A DNA stretch of 11,649 nucleotides, taken from assembly GCA_903891375.1 (NCBI GenBank), contig CAITEL010000378.1:1-11649 (forward strand), read 5' to 3'. This DNA comes from an uncultured Neisseriaceae bacterium (GTDB lineage: Bacteria > Pseudomonadota > Gammaproteobacteria > Burkholderiales > UBA11063). Positions 6,975 through 11,649 of this stretch are shown one piece after another. The notes under the pieces are model-generated. The model was given only the letters and a program-made list of their open reading frames with translations. It was not told where the DNA came from and made no database searches. Each line of letters opens with the position of its first letter. Within the stretch, counting starts at the first letter, position 1. Made by a program: the position numbers and the translations under genes.

Positions 6975-8378
6975 ATGTTTAATAAATTTAAATTTAAGAA
7001 TAGTGCGTGTGTGGAGATTTTTAAAATACTCTGTGCACTTAGTGTCTCAAGTAGTGCTTATGCAATTGATATGTCTAATACTACATCAGTAAAACAGCTT
7101 AAAGCCGTTGAATCAAGTATTCAGGTAGTGCAATCACAAAAAATAAATACAATTAATAAAATCGATGTATTCGTGAATAAAGGCGTGATTACGTCAAATC
7201 AGATAAATACTGCTGTCAAATTATTGCAAAGTAGTTATAGACAAAAAGGTATGCCTGTGCCAAATACACCAGATTTTCGTAATAATGTAGTCAATCAAAT
7301 GATTATATTACAAGTAGAGTTAGATATTGCTAAACGTGCTGGTATTCAAACTTCAGATATCGAAGTAAATAATGCGATTAACGGCATAGTGAAATCAAGT
7401 GGTATGAATATGGCTCAATTTAAAGATCGTTTAATTAGTGAGGGTGTTAGTTTGGATGATCTACGCAAACAAGCGTCAGATCAAATCACTGCCGAAAAAT
7501 TAAAGCAACGTGAAGTTGATGGTAGAATCGTTATTAGTGATGATGAGGTTAATAGAATCTTAAATAGTGAAGCATACAAAAAGAGGGTTGATTATGATTT
7601 ATCTTATATAATTATTAATGTTCCAGAACAGTCTTCGCAACAAGTTATGTTAGAGAGAAAAAAATTAGCGAATGATGCTTATATGGCATTAAAAAATGGT
7701 AAAGCGTTTATTGATGTGTCTGCGCATTATTCTAATGCTACCAATGCACTTGATGGTGGAGTTTTAGGGTGGCGTAGTAATGTGGCATTGCCAAGTGTAA
7801 TTGCCAATGCGTTACAAGGGCAAGCAGTCGGATATTATACGCCAGTAATACAGTTACCTATGGGGTATTTGATTTTTAAAATCAATGGTGTTAGGGGTAT
7901 TGGTACACCACAAATTGTAAAACAGTATAATGTAAGTCATATATTAATTAAAGTTAATGAAAATAATAGTGACGACGAAGCCCACCACAAAATAAATATG
8001 ATAGAGTCTACTTTACAAAAATATAAGAATAACACAGAAGAAGAAAAAGTGGAATTTGTTAAGTTGGCAAAACAATATTCAGAAGATACAAGCAGTATAA
8101 ATGGGGGTGATATAGGTTGGATTGGTAAAGGTGATACTGTGCCAACATTTGAATCAACAGTAATACATACGCCAGTTGGTGTTGTAAGTGCGCCTGTGCG
8201 AACTCCATTTGGCTGGCATATATTAATGGTGAATGCAGTGCGTGATTCTGACCAAACGACAGACCGAGAAAAAGCTACAATTCGTCAAGAATTAAGAGAA
8301 ATGAAAGCCACTTTAATGTACGTAGAGTGGATACGTAATATTCGTGACTCGGCATATGTTAAAAAGAATGAAAACTAA
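6975..8378 (+). CDS. surA: Periplasmic chaperone / peptidyl-prolyl isomerase SurA
   Basis: SurA is a periplasmic chaperone that carries unfolded outer-membrane proteins, including LptD, to the BAM complex. The 467-residue product has a signal peptide ending at Ala30 (SSAYA), an N-terminal chaperone domain (about 60-180, with the VNQMI...ELDIAKRAGI helix pair), then two parvulin domains and a C-terminal helix that completes the chaperone module. Parvulin 1 (about 207-305) has lost both conserved histidines: the SHIL position reads SYII, and the final GxH reads GYL. Parvulin 2 (about 318-421) keeps SHILIKV (His322), AKQYSEDTSSINGGDIGW and FGWHIL (His415), so only it looks catalytically competent. 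AAGG lies 5 nt before the start. The stop codon overlaps the pdxA ATG by one base (TAATG). Adjacent lptD supports the assignment. Confidence 0.95.
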   Translation: MFNKFKFKNSACVEIFKILCALSVSSSAYAIDMSNTTSVKQLKAVESSIQVVQSQKINTINKIDVFVNKGVITSNQINTAVKLLQSSYRQKGMPVPNTPDFRNNVVNQMIILQVELDIAKRAGIQTSDIEVNNAINGIVKSSGMNMAQFKDRLISEGVSLDDLRKQASDQITAEKLKQREVDGRIVISDDEVNRILNSEAYKKRVDYDLSYIIINVPEQSSQQVMLERKKLANDAYMALKNGKAFIDVSAHYSNATNALDGGVLGWRSNVALPSVIANALQGQAVGYYTPVIQLPMGYLIFKINGVRGIGTPQIVKQYNVSHILIKVNENNSDDEAHHKINMIESTLQKYKNNTEEEKVEFVKLAKQYSEDTSSINGGDIGWIGKGDTVPTFESTVIHTPVGVVSAPVRTPFGWHILMVNAVRDSDQTTDREKATIRQELREMKATLMYVEWIRNIRDSAYVKKNEN

Positions 8379-9370
8379 TGAAACATAATGTAATTTTGGT
8401 TACATCTGGAGAACCTGGTGGGATAGGGCCTGATATTTGTCTCGATTTGGCAGAGATTGTTATACCAAAAGAATATAGGATTGTTATTCTAGCAGACGTA
8501 GAGTTACTTTATACTCGAGCTATGATTCTTAATAAAAAAATTAAAATCATTGCGATAGCAGATATTACAGATGTTCCACCTATATCAGACAAAGGTTGCT
8601 TGTACGTATTAGATATAAAATGTCCAGATATAGATACTGTAGGTAAACTTAAAGTGGAAAATGCAAAATATGTTAAAGATATTTTGGATACAGCGATTAG
8701 ATTATGCAAAGAGGGTAAAAGTAGAATAATAGTTACAGCGCCGTTAAGTAAAGAAATTATTAATCAAAGTGGTTATAAGTTTATGGGGCATACCGAGTAC
8801 TTAGCCGATGCATTTGAGTGTAATAAAGTTGTAATGATGCTGGCAAATAACATAATGCGTGTTGCGTTGCTGACTACACATTTGCCTCTCAAAGATATTT
8901 CGTCGCAAATGACTAAAGATAACTTACGCCAAACACTTAATATTATTATTAGTTCATTTGGACGTGACTATGCTTTATCTAACCCACGAATTGCTGTTTG
9001 TGGATTAAACCCACATGCAGGAGAGGGGGGATATTTGGGTACAGAAGAACTTGAGATAATAAACCCAGTGATTAATGAATTTAAAGAGTGTGGTTATAAT
9101 GTAAGTGGCAGTTATCCAGCAGATACTGTTTTTACACGCAGTGGAGAATTTGATGTGATTTTGGCTATGTATCATGATCAAGGGCTACCAGTGTTAAAAT
9201 ATTCAGGATTTGTGGACGGAGTAAATATAACACTTGGTTTGCCGATTATTAGGACGTCAGTTGATCATGGCACAGCATTAGATTTAGCAGGTAGTGGCAG
9301 AGCCATAAGTACGAGTTTGATAAATGCAGTTAATTATGCGATTAATAGTAGAAAGGCGGAACAATGTTAA
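8378..9370 (+). CDS. pdxA: 4-hydroxythreonine-4-phosphate dehydrogenase
   Basis: PdxA oxidises 4-phosphohydroxy-L-threonine with NAD(P)+. The product decarboxylates and condenses with deoxyxylulose 5-phosphate (PdxJ) to make pyridoxine 5'-phosphate, in the DXP-dependent vitamin B6 pathway in the cytoplasm. The 330-residue length is typical. Visible motifs are VTSGEPGGIGPD (8-19; the family more often has GEPAGIGPE), TAPLSKEII with GHTEYLA (136-142), and the three metal-binding histidines at THLPL (His168), NPHAGEGG (His213) and MYHDQGLP (His266). These align closely with His166, 211 and 266 of E. coli. The substrate-site stretch GLPIIRTSVDHGTALDLAG (287-305) is intact. Translation is probably coupled to surA through the TAATG overlap. 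The 3' end overlaps pfp by 7 nt. Confidence 0.96.
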   Translation: MKHNVILVTSGEPGGIGPDICLDLAEIVIPKEYRIVILADVELLYTRAMILNKKIKIIAIADITDVPPISDKGCLYVLDIKCPDIDTVGKLKVENAKYVKDILDTAIRLCKEGKSRIIVTAPLSKEIINQSGYKFMGHTEYLADAFECNKVVMMLANNIMRVALLTTHLPLKDISSQMTKDNLRQTLNIIISSFGRDYALSNPRIAVCGLNPHAGEGGYLGTEELEIINPVINEFKECGYNVSGSYPADTVFTRSGEFDVILAMYHDQGLPVLKYSGFVDGVNITLGLPIIRTSVDHGTALDLAGSGRAISTSLINAVNYAINSRKAEQC

Positions 9371-10626
9371 AAAATGCAATTTATGCGCAATCAGGTGGAG
9401 TAACTTCGGTAATAAATGCATCAGCATATGGTGTTATTTCTACTTGTAGAGCAATGTGTGATAAGATTGGTATATTATATGCTGCTGAAAATGGCATTTT
9501 AGGTGTGTTACATGAAAACTTAATAGATACGACAAAAGAATCTGACATGGACATAGAGGCATTACGCAGTACCCCAGGTGGTGCATTTGGGTCTTGTCGT
9601 TATAAATTAAAAAGTTTAGAAAAAAATAAAAAAGAATACGAGCGTTTAATTGAAGTATTCTCAGCATACGATATCGAATATTTTTTTTATAATGGTGGTA
9701 ATGATTCTGCGGATACTTGTTTAAAGGTATCGCAAGTGGCACAAGAACTTGGTTATCCAATTAAAGCCATACATATACCTAAAACTATAGATAATGATTT
9801 AGTAATTACGGATAACTGCCCAGGATTTGGTTCTGTAGCTAAATATATAGCTACATCAATTTGTGAAGCTGGATTTGATTTGGCATCAATGCATGCAACA
9901 TCAACCAAAGTGTTTATTTTAGAGGTAATGGGGCGTAATGCTGGATGGATTGCTGCGAGCGGTGGTTTAGCGTCTTTTGATAACTCGTTACCACCGCATA
10001 TGATTTTATTCCCAGAAATAACTTTTGATGAAAAGAAATTTCTCGCTAAAGTTGATGATACAGTAGAAAAATATGGGTATTGTGTAATTGCGGCATCCGA
10101 AGGTCTTAAAAATCAGTCAGGTGGGTTATTAAGTGATTCTGGAACTAGTGATGCGTTTGGTCATGCACAATTAGGAGGTGTTGCGTCCTTTTTGGCAACT
10201 TTGGTTAATGATAGATTAAATCTAAAATGCCATTATGCAATAGCTGATTATTTACAACGTTCAGCACGGCATATTTCATCAAAGACTGATGTAGAGCAAG
10301 CAATAGCACTTGGTGTGGCTGGAGTAAAATTGGCATTAGATGGGCATAATGCTATCATGCCATATATCAAACGAATATCACAAAAACCATATGTGTGGGC
10401 AATAGATTGTGCTAAATTAGAAGATATCGCGAATCACGAAAAATTTATGCCTCGAAATTTCATTGATGCGGAAGGTTTTTATATTACGCAAGAATGTCGA
10501 GAGTATTTAGAGCCATTAATACAGGGTGAGGATTACCCTCGTTTTGTAAATGGTATTCCAAGTTATGTACGTTTGAAAAATATAAAAGTAACCAAGAAAC
10601 TTACACCATTTATGCAAAACGTATAA
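9364..10626 (+). CDS. pfp: Pyrophosphate-dependent 6-phosphofructokinase (PPi-PFK)
   Basis: The enzyme interconverts fructose 6-phosphate + PPi and fructose 1,6-bisphosphate + Pi, a reversible cytosolic step serving glycolysis and gluconeogenesis. The 420-residue product has the PFK fold: AQSGGVTSVINAS (8-20), STPGGAFGSCR (69-79), GGNDS (111-115), PKTIDND (139-145, catalytic Asp143), MGRNAGW (189-195) and YLQRSARH (296-303). PPi rather than ATP use is inferred from two diagnostic positions. The Gly of E. coli GGDGS is Asp114 here, and the Gly of PGTIDND is Lys140. Asn113 replaces the first Asp of the common GGDDS. Length and N-terminus resemble the PPi-PFKs of methylotrophic and other proteobacteria. 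AAAGG lies 7 nt before the ATG, inside pdxA. Finding it after pdxA, where rsmA/ksgA is common, is unusual. Confidence 0.9.
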   Translation: MLKNAIYAQSGGVTSVINASAYGVISTCRAMCDKIGILYAAENGILGVLHENLIDTTKESDMDIEALRSTPGGAFGSCRYKLKSLEKNKKEYERLIEVFSAYDIEYFFYNGGNDSADTCLKVSQVAQELGYPIKAIHIPKTIDNDLVITDNCPGFGSVAKYIATSICEAGFDLASMHATSTKVFILEVMGRNAGWIAASGGLASFDNSLPPHMILFPEITFDEKKFLAKVDDTVEKYGYCVIAASEGLKNQSGGLLSDSGTSDAFGHAQLGGVASFLATLVNDRLNLKCHYAIADYLQRSARHISSKTDVEQAIALGVAGVKLALDGHNAIMPYIKRISQKPYVWAIDCAKLEDIANHEKFMPRNFIDAEGFYITQECREYLEPLIQGEDYPRFVNGIPSYVRLKNIKVTKKLTPFMQNV

Positions 10627-10651
10627 GATATTATTGTAAAAGAGCTAATGA

Positions 10652-10659
10652 GAGAAAGG
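10652..10659 (+). promoter_or_regulatory. Shine-Dalgarno favouring a GTG start for ubiX
   Basis: GAGAAAGG ends 9 nt before GTG 10669. The upstream in-frame ATG 10648 has no well-spaced site, only AAGAG three bases away. If ATG 10648 were used, this purine run would encode Arg-Glu-Arg within the protein. Confidence 0.45.
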
Positions 10660-10668
10660 TTTGTTGTT

Positions 10669-11286
10669 GTGCAAAATGTTACATTAGGAATAACGGGGGC
10701 AAGTGGCATACCTATAGCATTTGCGTTACTTAAAGAGTTACTCAGTAATAATTTTAAGGGTGATATAAGAGTTAATTTAATTATAACGCAAGCTGGGTTA
10801 ATCACGATAAAACAAGAAACAGAGATTTCATTATCAAGTAATCCGAACCAAACAAAAGATATTTTAGTTACAGCGCTAGCGTTAGAAAATCCAGATAATT
10901 TATTTGTGTACACAAATAATGATTGGTTCTCCCCAGTTGCATCAGGCAGTAGTGTTTCTGATGCAATGGTTATTTGTCCATGTTCTATGGCTACTTTAGG
11001 TAAGATAGCCAGTGGTATTGGTGATGATTTATTGTGTCGAGCTGCTGATGTCATTTTGAAAGAACGTAAAAATTTAGTGTTAGTGCCACGTGAAACGCCA
11101 TTAAGTGCTATACACTTGGCTAATATGCAAAAATTAGCGGAACTTGGGGTTGCTATAGTGCCACCAATTCCAGCGTTTTATACACATCCGCAAACAATTG
11201 ATGATATAATTAAGTTTATAGTAAGTAGAATTTTAGATCAGTTGCGAATTAATAATGATATTTCGCCACGTTGGTCTAGTGAATGA
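10669..11286 (+). CDS. ubiX: Flavin prenyltransferase UbiX
   Basis: UbiX joins dimethylallyl phosphate to FMN to give prenylated FMN, the cofactor of the UbiD decarboxylase in ubiquinone synthesis. From GTG 10669 the product has 205 residues, the usual size. Motifs are VTLGITGASGIP (FMN phosphate loop, GASG 10-13), ASGSS (91-95), CPCSMATLGKIASGIGDDLLCRA (103-125), ERKNLVLVPRETPLS (132-146, with the Arg-Glu active-site pair at 141-142) and PPIPAFY (165-171, with the conserved Tyr). An ATG at 10648 adds seven residues and is the alternative start. I prefer GTG because it has the better ribosome site and places GASG at the usual distance from the N-terminus. The gene starts 42 nt after pfp (21 nt if ATG). 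No ubiD is present in this window. Confidence 0.92.
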   Translation: MQNVTLGITGASGIPIAFALLKELLSNNFKGDIRVNLIITQAGLITIKQETEISLSSNPNQTKDILVTALALENPDNLFVYTNNDWFSPVASGSSVSDAMVICPCSMATLGKIASGIGDDLLCRAADVILKERKNLVLVPRETPLSAIHLANMQKLAELGVAIVPPIPAFYTHPQTIDDIIKFIVSRILDQLRINNDISPRWSSE

Positions 11287-11289
11287 ACG

Positions 11290-11304
11290 TATACTCGAAG
11301 TATA
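11290..11304 (+). other. Small perfect hairpin between ubiX and grxD
   Basis: TATACT-CGA-AGTATA is a 6-bp stem with a 3-nt loop, lying just after the ubiX stop codon and 6 nt before the grxD ribosome site. It is too short and too AT-rich to terminate by itself and lacks a U-run. It could modulate grxD translation or protect the processed mRNA end. Confidence 0.25.
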
Positions 11305-11324
11305 TATTATAAGGAGAATAAAAA

Positions 11325-11636
11325 ATGAGTAGTGTATTTGAGAAAATAAAAGGGCAGGTAAGCACACATAAAGTCGTGTTATATATGAAAGGTTCGCCAA
11401 AATTTCCCATGTGTGGGTTTTCTGGACGGGCAATAAAAATATTATCGCTTTGTGGAGTGAAAGAATTATTCACAGTAAATATTCTTGAAGATGAAGAAAT
11501 TCGTCAAGGAATCAAAGAGTATTCGCAATGGCCAACAATACCACAATTATATATCAATGGGGAGTTTATTGGTGGTTCGGATATTGTTGCAGAAATGTAC
11601 GAATCTGGCGAATTACAAAAATTATTACAAGATTAA
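11325..11636 (+). CDS. grxD: Monothiol CGFS glutaredoxin (Grx4/GrxD)
   Basis: This 103-residue cytosolic protein binds a [2Fe-2S] cluster as a glutathione-ligated dimer or as a heterodimer with BolA, and takes part in Fe-S cluster trafficking. The defining motif is [10 protein letters not shown], with the single active Cys at 30 (C30-G-F-S33). Lys22 in YMKGSP is the usual glutathione-contacting lysine; most homologues read KGTP there. [19 protein letters not shown] (69-87) carries the cis-Pro (TIP instead of the commoner TVP) and the glutathione-binding GGSD turn. Length is normal for the single-domain form. A strong AAGGAG lies 8 nt upstream, the best ribosome site in the window. The gene begins 38 nt after ubiX in the same direction, so it may be the last operon gene or have its own expression boost. 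Confidence 0.97.
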   Translation: MSSVFEKIKGQVSTHKVVLYMKGSPKFPMCGFSGRAIKILSLCGVKELFTVNILEDEEIRQGIKEYSQWPTIPQLYINGEFIGGSDIVAEMYESGELQKLLQD

Positions 11637-11649
11637 ACAATAAAAAGAT

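Noticed and set aside
9440..9760. 106-codon open frame antisense to pfp
   Set aside because: It is a low-complexity His/Tyr/Leu-rich translation opposite a conserved catalytic region and is best explained as a shadow of pfp.
10563..11054. 163-codon open frame antisense to ubiX
   Set aside because: It lies opposite a clearly conserved gene, has no recognisable domain or ribosome site, and is Ser/Thr/Ile-rich as expected for a shadow frame.
1..11649. Mobile elements, CRISPR arrays, tRNA or rRNA genes, toxin-antitoxin or defence genes
   Set aside because: No regularly spaced direct repeats, transposase or integrase motifs, cloverleaf-like segments or small paired unknown genes were seen. Conserved housekeeping genes account for nearly all the DNA.

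Overview
The window is AT-rich (by eye, GC in the mid-30s %) and gene-dense. It comes from a Gram-negative bacterium of the Pseudomonadota. The evidence is a complete outer-membrane LPS translocon set (LptD, LptE, and the periplasmic chaperone SurA), the lptE-holA and lptD-surA-pdxA gene orders familiar from beta- and gammaproteobacteria, UbiX, and a CGFS monothiol glutaredoxin. I cannot fix the genus. A low-GC beta- or gammaproteobacterium is the best reading. I see no phage, transposon, CRISPR, tRNA or rRNA.

Layout. Two gene blocks diverge from a 305-bp intergenic region (4225-4529). Leftward: ppk1 (polyphosphate kinase), lptE (LPS-assembly lipoprotein), holA (DNA polymerase III delta) and the first 201 codons of an NCS2/AzgA-type purine permease that runs off the left edge. 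Rightward: lptD, surA, pdxA (vitamin B6 synthesis), pfp (pyrophosphate-dependent phosphofructokinase), ubiX (flavin prenyltransferase) and grxD (CGFS glutaredoxin), which ends 13 bases before the right edge. The genes are tightly packed. lptE/holA overlap by 20 nt, holA/permease by 4 nt, surA/pdxA by 1 nt and pdxA/pfp by 7 nt, so both blocks look like operons with translational coupling.

How the genes work together. LptD and LptE form the outer-membrane plug-and-barrel that inserts LPS, and SurA escorts LptD across the periplasm. The two translocon partners therefore sit on opposite arms of one divergent locus. PdxA, UbiX and GrxD supply or handle cofactors (PLP, prenylated FMN, Fe-S clusters). 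PFP performs the phosphofructokinase step with PPi and occupies the place after pdxA where rsmA/ksgA is often found. Ppk1 makes polyphosphate.

The least explained part is the central intergenic region. It holds a GC-rich, nested imperfect hairpin next to ppk1, a perfect 12-bp palindrome overlapping a candidate ppk1 -35 box, and an extended -10 promoter for lptD. Otherwise the window is conserved housekeeping sequence, and I found no convincing new multi-gene system.
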